A DNA stretch of 64,000 nucleotides from Noviherbaspirillum pedocola (GCF_016632335.1 NZ_JAEPBG010000003.1:248001-312000); one strand, 5' to 3'; shown: positions 27,690-37,435, numbered from the stretch's first letter. Notes: generated from the sequence alone by a model not told the origin. Program-made: numbers and translations.

Positions 27690-29732
27690 TCATGCATCCG
27701 GTTGGCGCAATTGCTCAATGAATCCCTCGATTCGTGCATCCGGCGGCGCCGTCATGAGGCTTGCCAGCACCAGCGCGGTGCATCCGGCCGGCACGCCGAA
27801 GACCCCGGCCGATATCGGCGCGATGCCGAACCACAGGGATGCAAGCTCGCCTTCCGGCACGGCGCCGGCATGCAGCATGTAATACACGCAGACCATGAAG
27901 CCGACCAGCATGCCGGCGATGGCGCCGCAACCATTGGCGCGGCGCCAGAACACCGCGGCCACCAGCACCGGAAACAGTGTCGAGGCCGCCAGCGAAAACG
28001 CCATGCCGACTACTGTCAGGATGTTGCCTGGCTTGAGCGACGCGGCATACGCGGCCAGGAGCGCCACCACCACCAGCATCAGCTTGGAAATCGTCACCCG
28101 TTTCTGGGTCGAGGCCATCGGGGCGATCGTCTTGTAATAGGTATCGTGCGCGAGCGCGCTGGATATGGTCAGCAGCAGGCCATCCGCGGTGGACAGCGCC
28201 GCGGCCAGTCCGCCAGCGGCGATCAGGCCGGAAATCACATAGGGCAGGCCGGCGATCTCGGGCGTGGCCAGCACCACCATGTCGGCATCGATGGCGATCT
28301 CGGCAAGCTGTACATAGCCGTCGCCGTTGATGTCGGTGATCTGCACCAGTGGATGCAGCTTGTCGATGCTGGCCCAATAAGAGACCCAGGCCGGCAGGCT
28401 GTTGTATTCGCTGCCCACCAGCGAGGTATAGATGTCGTACTTCACCAGCGCGGCCAGCGCCGGCACGGCGGTGTAGACCAGCAGGATGCACAGCAGCGTC
28501 CAGAACACCGAGCTGCGCGAGGCCGCCACCGATGGCGTGGTGTAGCTGCGCACCAGGATGTGCGGCAGCGCGGCGGTGCCCATCATCAGGCACAGCACCA
28601 GGGCCAGAAAGTTGTTGCGGCGCGCATCCGAACTCGCCTTGTCCGGTCCTGGAAACGGCGCGACATGCGAATTCGGCGGCGCGGCGCGCGCGAGATTCGC
28701 GGCCCGGTCTTCCGACCAGACGCGGCGCGCCTCCGCCGGATCGCGCGGATAGGCCGCGAGTTCGCGCGTGGCGGCGCGGATCTGCAGCAGCGAGGCATTG
28801 CTGGTCTTCAGATCTTCGACGTGCCGCTGCGCCAGCCGCTTTCCCTCTTCCCAGGAACCGGGCAGGGCGGCCAGGCGCGCCGTATCCTCATCGGCGCGGC
28901 GGCGGAAGGCGGCGCGCACTTCCTGTTCGGCCGGATCCGCAGTGAGCTCGGCTTCGCGCTGCGACAGCTTGGCCAGCGCCGCGCCATACGCCACCTGCGG
29001 CACCGGGATGCCGGTGTGCTCGGCCGACAGCCACACCACCGGAATCATGTAGGCGACCAGGATGATGATGTACTGCGCCACCTGGGTCCAGGTGATCGCG
29101 CGCATGCCGCCGAGGAATGAGCACACCAGGATGCTGGCCAGGCCGAGGAAGATGCCGATGGAAAAGTCGATGCCGGTAAAGCGCGAGGTGATGAGGCCGA
29201 CGCCATAGATTTGCGCGACCACATAGGTGAAGGAAATCATCACCGTGGCCGCCGCCGAGATCAGCCGGATCGGCGTGCCGCTGCCCCTGACCGGATAGCG
29301 CGCGGCGAGAAAGTCGGGGATCGTGTACTGGCCGAAACGACGCAGATAGGGCGCAATCAGCAGGGCTACCAATACATAACCGCCGGTCCAGCCCATGATG
29401 TAGGCCAGGCCGTCGAAGCCCTGCAGATACAGGCCGCCGGCCAGGCTGATGAAGCTGGCCGCCGAGATCCAGTCGGCCGCGGTCGCCATGCCGTTGAACA
29501 GCGCCGGCACGCGGCGTCCGGCGACATAGTATTCGACCACGTCCGCGGTGCGGCTGATCACGCCGATGCCGGCATACAGCACGATGGTGGCGAAGATGAA
29601 CAGATAGCCGATCCAGGTGCGCGGAAAACCTTCCTTTTCCAGCACCGCCAGCGCGGCCAGGATCAGGAAGAAGCCGATGGTGTAGAGCAGATAGTGCTGC
29701 GTCAGGCGCCGGGTATATCGCTTAAGCGCCAT
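27690..29732 (-). CDS. Sodium:solute symporter (VC_2705-type subfamily)
   Basis: This SSS-family Na+-coupled permease has 680 residues. The start is ATG 29732 (MALKRYTRRLTQHYLLYTIG) with GGAGG 6 bases upstream; it overlaps the DUF4212 stop by 11 bases. Multiple membrane segments are evident, with the family motif TAADWISAASFISLAGGLY and QYTIPDFLAARYP. A long charged cytoplasmic-type loop (about residues 250-375, LSQREAELTADPAEQEVR) and an EF-hand-like DINGDGYVQLAEI interrupt the core. The partner DUF4212 small subunit is encoded upstream, and a two-component system lies further upstream. Substrates in this subfamily are likely short carboxylates such as acetate or pyruvate; that is an inference. 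Confidence 0.85.
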   Translation of the reverse strand: MALKRYTRRLTQHYLLYTIGFFLILAALAVLEKEGFPRTWIGYLFIFATIVLYAGIGVISRTADVVEYYVAGRRVPALFNGMATAADWISAASFISLAGGLYLQGFDGLAYIMGWTGGYVLVALLIAPYLRRFGQYTIPDFLAARYPVRGSGTPIRLISAAATVMISFTYVVAQIYGVGLITSRFTGIDFSIGIFLGLASILVCSFLGGMRAITWTQVAQYIIILVAYMIPVVWLSAEHTGIPVPQVAYGAALAKLSQREAELTADPAEQEVRAAFRRRADEDTARLAALPGSWEEGKRLAQRHVEDLKTSNASLLQIRAATRELAAYPRDPAEARRVWSEDRAANLARAAPPNSHVAPFPGPDKASSDARRNNFLALVLCLMMGTAALPHILVRSYTTPSVAASRSSVFWTLLCILLVYTAVPALAALVKYDIYTSLVGSEYNSLPAWVSYWASIDKLHPLVQITDINGDGYVQLAEIAIDADMVVLATPEIAGLPYVISGLIAAGGLAAALSTADGLLLTISSALAHDTYYKTIAPMASTQKRVTISKLMLVVVALLAAYAASLKPGNILTVVGMAFSLAASTLFPVLVAAVFWRRANGCGAIAGMLVGFMVCVYYMLHAGAVPEGELASLWFGIAPISAGVFGVPAGCTALVLASLMTAPPDARIEGFIEQLRQPDA

Positions 29733-29988
29733 GGCGTTCCTCCAGCGCTTTGCTATCGATTCGACGCATGCACAACGCATAGATGCCGATCAGCGCCAGA
29801 TAACCGAGCAGTGCGCCCTGGGCAGCGAGGTAGAACGACAGCGACCAGCCGAATACCACCAGCTGCGACAATTCCCGCGCAAAGAAGATGGCCACGAAGG
29901 TCAGCGCGAACCAGATCGCCAGCAGCAGCAGGGTCAGGCGGCGCGTGCGGCGCCACCAGATGCTGCCGCGTTGTTCTGTGGAAGGCAT
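29722..29988 (-). CDS. DUF4212 small subunit of sodium:solute symporter
   Basis: This 88-residue protein has two hydrophobic segments: LTLLLLAIWFALTFVAIFF and FYLAAQGALLGYLALIGIY. It has an N-terminal Trp/Arg cluster (SIWWRRTRRL) and a short charged tail, matching the DUF4212 family that is encoded directly before VC_2705-type symporters. It probably assembles with the symporter in the inner membrane. The kinase gene ends 1 base upstream at 29990, so kinase, small subunit and symporter may share a transcript. Confidence 0.85.
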   Translation of the reverse strand: MPSTEQRGSIWWRRTRRLTLLLLAIWFALTFVAIFFARELSQLVVFGWSLSFYLAAQGALLGYLALIGIYALCMRRIDSKALEERHGA

Positions 29989-29989
29989 G

Positions 29990-31483
29990 TCAGCTGTAGT
30001 CCTCGAGTTGGTCCGGGCGCTGCCGCATCGGTAGCGTCACGCGCAACAGCGTGCCCGGCAGCTTTCTGTCGCGGCACTGCGGATTGGCGAGAATCTCGAC
30101 CTCGGCGCCATGCTGCTGCGCGATCTCGCGCACGATGGCCAGGCCCAGGCCGCTGCCTTCGGTATGGCTGCCGAGGATGCGGTAGAAGCGTTCGAACACG
30201 TGACCGCGCTCGGCCGGCGCAATGCCGGGACCGGTGTCTTCGACTTCCAGTATCGCCAGTTCATGCGGCAAGTCCGCACGCACGCGCACGGTCACGCTGC
30301 CGTTGGCCGGGGTATAACGCAAGGCATTGTCGATCAGGTTGCCGAGCAGCTCGCGCAGCATGGTTGGATTGCCCGCCACCAGCAGCGGATGCTCGGGCTG
30401 TTCGAAGCCGATATCGATGCCGCGCGCAAAGGCCAGCTGTACCCAGTCGTGCACCACATTGCGCGCCAGTTCGGACAGCTCCACCGGCACGAAGGGCGAG
30501 GCCTGCGGCGTCTGGTTTTCCGCGCGCGCCAGCGCCAGCAGCTGATTCACCAGGCGCGTGGCCGATTCGCTGCTCTTGGCCAGTTGCTCGAGCGAGCGAT
30601 GGATTTCCTCGGCGCTGGTCTGGCGCAGCGCCAGCTCGGACTGCATGCGCATGCCGGCCAGCGGCGTCTTCATCTGGTGCGCCGCATCGGCGATGAAGCG
30701 CTTCTGCATCTCGATGCTCTGCGATACCTTTTCCAGCATCGCATTCAGCGAGCCGACCAGCGGCGTGATTTCTTCCGGCACATGGCTGGTATCGATCGGC
30801 GACAGGTCTTCGCTGCGGCGCGCGCGCAATTGCCGCTGCAGTTCCGCCAGTGGCGACAGGCCGCGCGACAGCGCAAACCACACCAGCGCCAGGGCCACGG
30901 GCAGGATGATGAATTCGGGCAGGATCACGCCTTTGATGATCTGGTTAGCCAGGTCGGCACGCTTGTCCAGGGTTTCGGCAACCTGCACCAGCGCCTGGCG
31001 CGGCGCGATGCCGCCTTCCTGCGGCGGCAGGCCGACGTAGACATAGGCGATGCGCACATCGGCATTGCGCATCGTGTCGTAGCGCAGCGTGACGGCCCAG
31101 GGCGTGCGGTCCTCATCGTCCACCGGCACAGGCATATCGAGCTCGCCGTCGAGCAATTCGCCGCGCGGCCCCAGCACCTGGTAGCTGACGGCATCGATTT
31201 CATCGGCGCGCAGCATGTCGCGCGCCGCCGCCGGCAATCCCACCGCGATGCGGCCGTCGATGAGCTTGACCTGCTGCGCCAGCACCGTGACCTTGTCCTC
31301 GAGTTCGCGGTCGAAGGGCTGATTGGCGATGTTCTTCGCGACCAGGTAGGTGATGGCGATGCTCAGCGGCCACAGCAGCAACAGCGGCACCAGCATCCAG
31401 TCCAGGATCTCGCCGAACAGCGAGCGCTGCGTGGTTTCCTCGTCTTCCTGTAGAGCCGATGCGGCCTGCGGCGCGCGGTCCAT
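29990..31483 (-). CDS. Sensor histidine kinase (TctE/QseC-like)
   Basis: This 497-residue membrane kinase has two membrane segments, about residues 29-48 (WMLVPLLLLWPLSIAITYLV) and 185-207 (GVILPEFIILPVALALVWFA), flanking a periplasmic sensor domain of about 135 residues of the two-component sensor N-terminal type. A HAMP-like linker leads to the H box IADAAHQMKTPLAGM with phospho-acceptor His269. The N box is LLGNLIDNALRYTP, and the G boxes are LEVEDTGPGIAP and EGSGLGLAIV. It is 12 bases downstream of its response regulator. The position next to the symporter suggests that it senses the transported solute and regulates the transporter genes. Confidence 0.92.
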   Translation of the reverse strand: MDRAPQAASALQEDEETTQRSLFGEILDWMLVPLLLLWPLSIAITYLVAKNIANQPFDRELEDKVTVLAQQVKLIDGRIAVGLPAAARDMLRADEIDAVSYQVLGPRGELLDGELDMPVPVDDEDRTPWAVTLRYDTMRNADVRIAYVYVGLPPQEGGIAPRQALVQVAETLDKRADLANQIIKGVILPEFIILPVALALVWFALSRGLSPLAELQRQLRARRSEDLSPIDTSHVPEEITPLVGSLNAMLEKVSQSIEMQKRFIADAAHQMKTPLAGMRMQSELALRQTSAEEIHRSLEQLAKSSESATRLVNQLLALARAENQTPQASPFVPVELSELARNVVHDWVQLAFARGIDIGFEQPEHPLLVAGNPTMLRELLGNLIDNALRYTPANGSVTVRVRADLPHELAILEVEDTGPGIAPAERGHVFERFYRILGSHTEGSGLGLAIVREIAQQHGAEVEILANPQCRDRKLPGTLLRVTLPMRQRPDQLEDYS

Positions 31484-31495
31484 GCGCTACGTCGC

Positions 31496-32194
31496 TCAGG
31501 CTGCCGGCCGCGTCTGACCGGCCGGATCCACGTATTTCTCCAGGCAGTAGCCGAGCCCGCGCACGGTGGCGATGCGCACGCCGCCCGCCTCGATTTTCTT
31601 GCGCAGCCGGTGCACATAGACCTCGATGGCGTTATTGCTGACTTCCTCGCCCCAGGAGCACATGTGGTCCACCAATTGCTCCTTCGACACCAGCCGGCCG
31701 GTGCGCTGCAGCAGGATTTCCAGCAGGCCGAGCTCGCGCGCGGACAGATCGAGCATCTGTTCGTTCAGGTAAGCGACGCGGCCAACCTGGTCGAAGGCCA
31801 GCGGGCCGTGGCGGATCATCGTCGGTCCGCCGCCGACGCCGCGCCGCGTCAGCGCACGCACCCGGGCTTCGAGTTCGGACAGCGCGAAGGGCTTGGCCAT
31901 GAAATCGTCGGCGCCCAGGTCCAGCCCGCGCACCCGCTGATCGACGGAATCATTGGCGGTCAGTATCAGCACCGGCATGCGCGAATCGCGCAGGCGCAGC
32001 CGGCGCAGCACTTCCAGGCCATCCATGCGCGGCAGACCGAGGTCAAGGATCAGCAGGTCGAAATCCTGCACGGAGAGCGCGGCATTGGCTTCCTGGCCAT
32101 CCTTGACGCAGTCGACCGCATAGCCGGACTGGCGCAGCGAGCGCGTCAATCCATCGGCGAGGACACCGTCATCTTCGGCAAGCAGAATACGCAT
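31496..32194 (-). CDS. OmpR-family response regulator (TctD-like)
   Basis: This 232-residue response regulator has a receiver domain with acidic pocket AEDDG at residues 6-10, phospho-acceptor Asp51 in LLILDLGLPRMDG, Thr in LILTANDS and Lys in MAKPFALSELEARV. The C-terminal winged helix contains LSARELGLLEILLQRTGRLVSKEQL and NNAIEVYVHRLRKKIEAGGV with TVRGLGYCLE. It pairs with the kinase downstream. Its likely targets, the symporter operon, are an inference from position. Confidence 0.93.
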   Translation of the reverse strand: MRILLAEDDGVLADGLTRSLRQSGYAVDCVKDGQEANAALSVQDFDLLILDLGLPRMDGLEVLRRLRLRDSRMPVLILTANDSVDQRVRGLDLGADDFMAKPFALSELEARVRALTRRGVGGGPTMIRHGPLAFDQVGRVAYLNEQMLDLSARELGLLEILLQRTGRLVSKEQLVDHMCSWGEEVSNNAIEVYVHRLRKKIEAGGVRIATVRGLGYCLEKYVDPAGQTRPAA

Positions 32195-32501
32195 GGGGGA
32201 GTTTTGGCAAATGGTTAAGGGAGTCTATTGGCTTTTCGTTCTACGAACAAGAACGGAAATGGAAAAAAGCGGCTGAATGCTGTAGTGTCCGGTGTCTTGC
32301 AATTCGGTGTCCCGGCCGCAAATTCCATGACTCAGGGCCGGCGGAAAACGCGGCAATGCCGCTCCCGAAAACCCCACAGCACCGCCGGTTTCGCTTGCTA
32401 AAACCACTGGATTTATGTACAGTATCGGTTCCGCATTTCTCCCCTCAACCGTCGCATCGCGCTGCCACCAGCCGGTCTGACTCCCACGCTGAAAGACATA
32501 T
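32195..32501 (+). promoter_or_regulatory. recA upstream region with LexA box
   Basis: This 307-base non-coding stretch lies between the divergent response regulator gene and recA. At 32407-32422 the sequence CTGGATTTATGTACAG fits the SOS box pattern CTG-N10-CAG, with flanking bases extending the match (reverse strand TACTGTACATAAATCCAG). It is about 80 bases ahead of the recA ATG. The remainder shows no open frame that I can support. Confidence 0.7.
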
Positions 32502-33596
32502 ATGGACGACAAGAAAGCACAAACCGGCTCGGACAAGAGCAAGGCGCTTGCGGCCGCGCTGGCGCAAATCGAGAAGCAGTTCGGCAAGGGCTCCGTCATG
32601 CGCATGGCGGACAACTCGCCCGCCGAGGAAGTCCAGGTGGTGTCCACCGGCTCGCTCGGCCTGGACGTTGCGCTCGGTGTCGGCGGCCTGCCGCGCGGAC
32701 GCATCGTAGAAATCTACGGCCCGGAATCCTCGGGTAAAACCACGCTGACGCTGCAAACCATCGCCGAGATGCAGAAGGTGGGCGGCACCTGCGCCTTCAT
32801 CGACGCCGAGCATGCGCTGGATGTCGGCTACGCGCAGAAGCTGGGCATCAACCTGTCCGACCTGCTGATCTCGCAGCCGGACACCGGTGAGCAGGCGCTG
32901 GAAATCACCGATGCGCTGGTGCGTTCGGGTGGCGTCGACCTGATCGTGGTCGACTCGGTCGCGGCGCTGACCCCGCGTGCGGAAATCGAAGGCGACATGG
33001 GCGATTCGCTGCCCGGCCTGCAGGCCCGCCTGATGTCGCAGGCGCTGCGCAAGCTGACCGCGTCGATCAACCGTACCAACACCCTGGTGATCTTCATCAA
33101 CCAGATCCGCATGAAGATCGGCGTCATGTTCGGCAATCCGGAAACCACCACCGGCGGCAATGCGCTGAAGTTCTATGCGTCCGTGCGCCTGGACATCCGC
33201 CGCACCGGCTCGATCAAGTCCGGCGACGAGGTGATCGGTAACGAAACCAAGGTCAAGGTCGTCAAGAACAAGATCGCGCCGCCGTTCAAGGAAGCGCACT
33301 TCGACATCCTGTACGGAGAAGGCACGTCGCGTGAAGGCGAGATCATCGACCTCGGCGTGGATGCGAAGATCGTCGAGAAGTCGGGCGCCTGGTACAGCTA
33401 CAACGGTGAGCGCATCGGCCAGGGCAAGGACAACGCCCGTAACTTCCTGAAGGAGCGTCCGGAGCTGGGACGCGAGATCGAGAACAAGGTGCGCGCTTCG
33501 CTGGGCGTGCCGGAAATCCCGGCCGGCAAGGGCGCCGATGGCGCGAAGGCTGCGCGTGAGGCGAAGGAAGCAAAGGAAGTGAACGAAGCGGAGTAA
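32502..33596 (+). CDS. recA: Recombinase RecA
   Basis: RecA forms filaments on single-stranded DNA, drives strand exchange and triggers LexA self-cleavage. The 364-residue protein begins [20 protein letters not shown] and has [14 protein letters not shown], Walker [30 protein letters not shown], Walker [16 protein letters not shown], loop 2 region [21 protein letters not shown], and the polymer segment [23 protein letters not shown]. The C-terminal tail is acidic with KEAKE repeats. It is under a LexA box and ends at a strong terminator, so it is a monocistronic unit without recX directly behind it. Confidence 0.99.
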   Translation: MDDKKAQTGSDKSKALAAALAQIEKQFGKGSVMRMADNSPAEEVQVVSTGSLGLDVALGVGGLPRGRIVEIYGPESSGKTTLTLQTIAEMQKVGGTCAFIDAEHALDVGYAQKLGINLSDLLISQPDTGEQALEITDALVRSGGVDLIVVDSVAALTPRAEIEGDMGDSLPGLQARLMSQALRKLTASINRTNTLVIFINQIRMKIGVMFGNPETTTGGNALKFYASVRLDIRRTGSIKSGDEVIGNETKVKVVKNKIAPPFKEAHFDILYGEGTSREGEIIDLGVDAKIVEKSGAWYSYNGERIGQGKDNARNFLKERPELGREIENKVRASLGVPEIPAGKGADGAKAAREAKEAKEVNEAE

Positions 33597-33625
33597 GCGA
33601 CAAGCGCTTCTTCGGGTAATGAAGT

Positions 33626-33664
33626 AAGCGGGTCTGCCTTAATGGCAGACCCGCTTTTTTTTAT
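33626..33664 (+). terminator. Rho-independent terminator of recA
   Basis: AAGCGGGTCTGCC (33626-33638) pairs with GGCAGACCCGCTT (33644-33656) around loop TTAAT, and a run of T follows. The stem is 13 bp without mismatch, 30 bases past the recA stop. Confidence 0.93.
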
Positions 33665-34658
33665 CTTTGTTCATGGATGAGCAACGTGATCGTAAGAGCT
33701 GCTTGTTGCCTGACGCTCCGTCTGCGGCACCGATCCGCTTAGAGAAAGTCTTACTGGTTCAATGCCAGGTGCGCTGCGGCATCAAGCAACATGGTTACAC
33801 CCCGGGCAGGACCGTTTCGCGCCGCCAAAGCCGGGCCAGGGCCATTGAAGTTCGCCGGCGCTACCCGAGCATTGCCCAGATTGACAAGCAGGGCGGCGTA
33901 TTGCGCTTGGCGATGCACCACCGGTGCCTGTTGAGGTCCATTTCCAGTCTGGACCTGTTGCCCTTCATCGGTGGCTTGAGTGTGTTGCTGATGGACAGGC
34001 GCAGTCACGCCATGTTGATCGATACGCATGTTGAGTTGAATTTTCAGGATGGAAAAAAGCTCGGAGGCGCAATAGCGTTGTCGCCACTCTGATAACGCCC
34101 TGGATGGCGAGCAAACGAGCCGCTCAGGCGCATCTGTAGCTGTTCGATGATGGAAAGTTCAGTGTGCATACGGTCATTTGCTTTGCTGCCGCGATGCACG
34201 CGGTGCGCGCGAAGTCTGCATGCGCGGTTTTGCTTCAGGCGGGTCGTCAGCGACAAGCCGGCTGCCTGCGAAATTTTGACCATGTCGTCCCTCTCAGGCG
34301 CCACAGAATGGTCGCCGTCGCCGCGAAGAGGATGTCACGCTTGGCAAGACTTCTGCCCAAGGGTTCGAAACGACTGCAAAGCCGCTTCCAGTCGCTTGCG
34401 CGCTGCTTGCCGCTCAACGAGGTTGGCTTCTGGGTTTCAATCTGATAAGACTCGGCGGCCGCCGCTGCGAATCGAGTCTTGCCCGAATTACCTCGATGCC
34501 ATCCCGACACTCCGCTTGCTAAAGCGGCCACAAGCTGTGCTACACTCTCCCGGTTTTTTTGCTAACGCCGCAGGAGCGGCCGCTGTCGCAGAAGCTGTGA
34601 CAGTAACGCGCAAATGCGGCATATCCATGCTTCGCCGCTCCCTGGCACCCGTGTCTTT
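33665..34658. other. Gene-poor region between recA and the DUF2889 gene
   Basis: About 1 kb separates the recA terminator from the DUF2889 start. In related Burkholderiales this interval usually holds recX, but no frame here shows RecX features. Minus-strand frames at 33751-34029 and 34044-34304 (14 bases apart) and plus-strand frames up to 210 codons are open, but none shows a recognisable domain or good initiation signals. A possible plus-strand promoter, TTGCTA (34516-34521) with TACACT (34541-34546) and a long 19-base spacer, could serve the DUF2889 gene. I see no IS element ends or tRNA. Confidence 0.5.
33751..34029 (-). CDS. Doubtful 92-residue hypothetical protein, Gln-rich
   Basis: The frame from ATG 34029 encodes MRIDQHGVTAPVHQQHTQAT and continues rich in Gln and Ala, with a more ordinary middle segment HRQAQYAALLVNLGNARVAP. 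Composition is protein-like rather than the Arg-rich pattern of shadow frames, and no better gene occupies either strand. There is no clear ribosome binding site, signal peptide or known domain. It may be a real small gene, a gene remnant or chance. Confidence 0.28.
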   Translation of the reverse strand: MRIDQHGVTAPVHQQHTQATDEGQQVQTGNGPQQAPVVHRQAQYAALLVNLGNARVAPANFNGPGPALAARNGPARGVTMLLDAAAHLALNQ

Positions 34659-35237
34659 ATGCCCCTGCCAAATTCCCCCGTTCGTCGCGAGAAGAAACAC
34701 ACCCGCGCCATCCGCATCGATGCCTATGCGCGCGAAGACGGACTATGGGATATCGATGCCAACATCTCCGATGTGAAAACCCGCGACGTCCATGCCGCGG
34801 CAGGCGTGCGTGTCGCTGGTGAACCCATCCACGACCTGTGGCTGCGCCTGACCATCGACACCAGCATGCAGATCGTCGATGTCGCCGCCGTTTCCGATTC
34901 CACGCCGTACCCCGGCCATTGCGACACCATCGGTCCCGACTACCGCAAGCTCATCGGCCTGAATCTGATGCAGGGTTTTCGCTACGAGGTAAAGCAGCGC
35001 ATGGGCGGCATTGCCGGCTGCACGCATCTTTCCGAGCTCGCCACCATCCTGCCGACGGCGGCGGTGCAGGCATTCGCCGGCGACGTGATCCCGGTGCGCG
35101 GCGAGGCGGGCGCGGACGGCCAGGCAATCAAACCGTTTCAACTCGACCGCTGCCATGCCTTGCGCACCGATGGCGCCGCGGTCGCGCAGTTCTATCCGCG
35201 CTGGGCAACGGCCCGGCCAACCAAATCCACCACTTGA
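34659..35237 (+). CDS. DUF2889 domain-containing protein
   Basis: This 192-residue protein starts MPLPNSPVRREKKHTRAIRI at ATG 34659; the frame extends 15 codons further without similarity. It matches the DUF2889 pattern: TRAIRIDAYAREDGLWDIDA, GEPIHDLWLRLTIDTSMQI, AAVSDSTPYPGHC, YRKLIGLNLMQGFRYEVKQR and GGIAGCTHLSELATILPTAA. The His-containing GGIAGCTHL near the end suggests a metal or cofactor role, but no function is established to my knowledge. It sits directly before sucC, as in many Burkholderiales, though no metabolic link is known. Confidence 0.82.
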   Translation: MPLPNSPVRREKKHTRAIRIDAYAREDGLWDIDANISDVKTRDVHAAAGVRVAGEPIHDLWLRLTIDTSMQIVDVAAVSDSTPYPGHCDTIGPDYRKLIGLNLMQGFRYEVKQRMGGIAGCTHLSELATILPTAAVQAFAGDVIPVRGEAGADGQAIKPFQLDRCHALRTDGAAVAQFYPRWATARPTKSTT

Positions 35238-35287
35238 TCAACCGGCTGCAAGCAGCCAACCACATCAGCGTTTGAAGGGAAGCTCGC

Positions 35288-36454
35288 ATGAAAATCCATG
35301 AGTACCAGGGTAAAGAAATCCTCCGCAAATTCGGAGTGACCGTTCCACGCGGCATCCCGTGCATGAGCGTTGAGGAAGCTGTCAAGGCCGCCGAAACCCT
35401 CGGCGGTCCGGTATGGGTCGTCAAGGCACAGATCCACGCCGGCGGCCGCGGCAAGGGCGGCGGCGTCAAGGTTGCCAAGTCCATCGACCAGGTGCGCGAA
35501 TACGCGAACGCCATCATGGGCATGCAGCTCATCACCCACCAGACCGGCCCGGAAGGCCAGAAGGTGCGCCGCCTGATGATTGAAGAAGGCGCGGACATCA
35601 AGAAGGAACTGTATGTTTCGATGGTCACCGACCGCGTCAGCCAGCGCGTCGTGCTGATGGCTTCCAGCGAAGGCGGCATGGACATCGAGGAAGTCGCCGA
35701 GAAGCATCCGGAGCTGATCCACAAGGTGGCGATCGATCCGGCGATCGGCCTGACCGACAAGGACGCCGACGACATCGCTGCCAAGATCGGCATCCCGGCA
35801 GCATCGATCCCCGCCGCGCGCGCGAACCTGCAGGGCCTGTACAAGGCTTACTGGGAAACCGACGCCTCGCTGGCCGAGATCAACCCGCTGATCGTGACCG
35901 GCGACGGCAAGGTGATCGCGCTCGACGCCAAGTTCAACTTCGACTCCAACGCGCTGTTCCGTCATCCGGAAATTGTCGCCTACCGCGACCTGGATGAAGA
36001 GGATCCGGCCGAAGTCGAGGCTTCCAAGTTCGACCTGGCTTACATCTCCCTGGACGGCAATATCGGCTGCCTGGTGAACGGCGCCGGCCTGGCAATGGCC
36101 ACCATGGACACCATCAAGCTGTTCGGCGGCGAGCCGGCCAACTTCCTGGACGTGGGCGGCGGCGCGACCGCGGAGAAGGTCACCGAAGCCTTCAAGATCA
36201 TGTTGAAGAACCCGGGCCTGAAAGCCATCCTGGTCAACATCTTCGGCGGCATCATGCGCTGCGACGTGATCGCCGAAGGCGTGATCACCGCTTCCAAGGC
36301 GGTGTCGCTGTCGGTGCCGCTGGTGGTGCGCATGAAGGGCACCAACGAAGAGCTGGGCAAGAAGATGCTGGCCGAATCCGGCCTGCCCATCATCGCCGCC
36401 GACACCATGGAAGAAGCCGCGCAAAAGGTTGTCGCTGCGGCCAACGGCAAATAA
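35288..36454 (+). CDS. sucC: Succinyl-CoA synthetase (ADP-forming) beta subunit
   Basis: SucC with SucD converts succinyl-CoA to succinate with nucleotide triphosphate formation in the TCA cycle. The 388-residue product starts [17 protein letters not shown] and has the ATP-grasp features [39 protein letters not shown] (Mg-binding), and [18 protein letters not shown] with [26 protein letters not shown] ribosome binding region precedes the ATG. sucD follows after 34 bases. Confidence 0.98.
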   Translation: MKIHEYQGKEILRKFGVTVPRGIPCMSVEEAVKAAETLGGPVWVVKAQIHAGGRGKGGGVKVAKSIDQVREYANAIMGMQLITHQTGPEGQKVRRLMIEEGADIKKELYVSMVTDRVSQRVVLMASSEGGMDIEEVAEKHPELIHKVAIDPAIGLTDKDADDIAAKIGIPAASIPAARANLQGLYKAYWETDASLAEINPLIVTGDGKVIALDAKFNFDSNALFRHPEIVAYRDLDEEDPAEVEASKFDLAYISLDGNIGCLVNGAGLAMATMDTIKLFGGEPANFLDVGGGATAEKVTEAFKIMLKNPGLKAILVNIFGGIMRCDVIAEGVITASKAVSLSVPLVVRMKGTNEELGKKMLAESGLPIIAADTMEEAAQKVVAAANGK

Positions 36455-36488
36455 CGGTCAATCACGAATACGCGCAGAAGGAAACACA

Positions 36489-37370
36489 ATGTCCATTCTC
36501 ATCAATAAAGACACCAAGGTCGTCACCCAGGGCATCACCGGCAAGACCGGCCAGTTCCATACCCGCATGTGCCGGGAGTATGCCAACGGCAAGAACTGCT
36601 TCGTCGCCGGCGTGAACCCGAAGAAGGCTGGCGAAGACTTCGAAGGCATCCCCATCTTCGCGAACGTGAAGGAAGCCAAGGCCCAGACCGGTGCCAACGT
36701 TTCCGTGATCTACGTGCCGCCCGCGGGCGCCGCTGCTGCGATCTGGGAAGCCGTGGAAGCCGAGCTGGACCTGGCGATCTGCATCACCGAAGGCATCCCC
36801 GTGCGCGACATGATGGAAGTGAAGGACCGCATGGCCAAGTCCGGCAGCAAGACCCTGCTGCTGGGACCGAACTGCCCGGGCCTGATCACGCCGGATGAGA
36901 TCAAGATCGGCATCATGCCGGGCCACATCCACAAGAAGGGCCGCATCGGCGTCGTGTCGCGTTCGGGCACGCTGACCTATGAAGCCGTGGGCCAGCTGAC
37001 CGCGCTGGGCCTGGGCCAGTCCTCGGCAGTGGGCATCGGCGGCGACCCGATCAACGGCCTGAAGCACATCGACGTAATGAAGATGTTCAATGACGATCCG
37101 GACACCGATGCGGTGATCATGATCGGCGAGATCGGCGGTCCGGACGAAGCCAACGCGGCTTACTGGATCAAGGACAACATGAAGAAGCCGGTGGTTGGCT
37201 TCATCGCTGGCGTGACCGCGCCTCCGGGCAAGCGCATGGGCCATGCCGGCGCGCTGATCTCCGGCGGCGCCGACACCGCGGAAGCGAAGCTGGAAATCAT
37301 GGAAGCCTGCGGCATCAAGGTCACCCGCAATCCTTCGGAAATGGGTCGCCTGCTGAAGTCGATTCTGTAA
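36489..37370 (+). CDS. sucD: Succinyl-CoA synthetase alpha subunit
   Basis: The alpha subunit binds CoA and carries the phosphohistidine. The start ATG 36489 ([20 protein letters not shown]) with AAGGAAA upstream gives 293 residues; the open frame upstream overlaps sucC. Motifs are [12 protein letters not shown] (CoA-binding), [45 protein letters not shown], and the active-site His in [15 protein letters not shown] strong terminator ends the sucCD unit. Confidence 0.98.
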   Translation: MSILINKDTKVVTQGITGKTGQFHTRMCREYANGKNCFVAGVNPKKAGEDFEGIPIFANVKEAKAQTGANVSVIYVPPAGAAAAIWEAVEAELDLAICITEGIPVRDMMEVKDRMAKSGSKTLLLGPNCPGLITPDEIKIGIMPGHIHKKGRIGVVSRSGTLTYEAVGQLTALGLGQSSAVGIGGDPINGLKHIDVMKMFNDDPDTDAVIMIGEIGGPDEANAAYWIKDNMKKPVVGFIAGVTAPPGKRMGHAGALISGGADTAEAKLEIMEACGIKVTRNPSEMGRLLKSIL

Positions 37371-37406
37371 TCACGCGTGATTCGATCCCGCTTCGGTGGG
37401 AACGGT

Positions 37407-37435
37407 GAAACGGGGAGCTGAGGCTCCCCGTTTTT
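37407..37435 (+). terminator. Rho-independent terminator of sucCD
   Basis: ACGGGGAGC pairs with GCTCCCCGT around loop TGAG and is followed by TTTTT. The stem is perfect over 9 bp, about 40 bases past the sucD stop. Confidence 0.92.

Noticed and set aside
27690-29732. ActP acetate permease identity for the symporter
   Set aside because: The DUF4212 partner, long cytoplasmic loop and EF-hand-like segment fit the VC_2705 subfamily better; the substrate is left open.
33667-34092. 141-codon plus-strand frame after recA as a displaced recX
   Set aside because: Its translation shows none of the RecX helical repeat features, and it starts directly at the recA terminator's T run.
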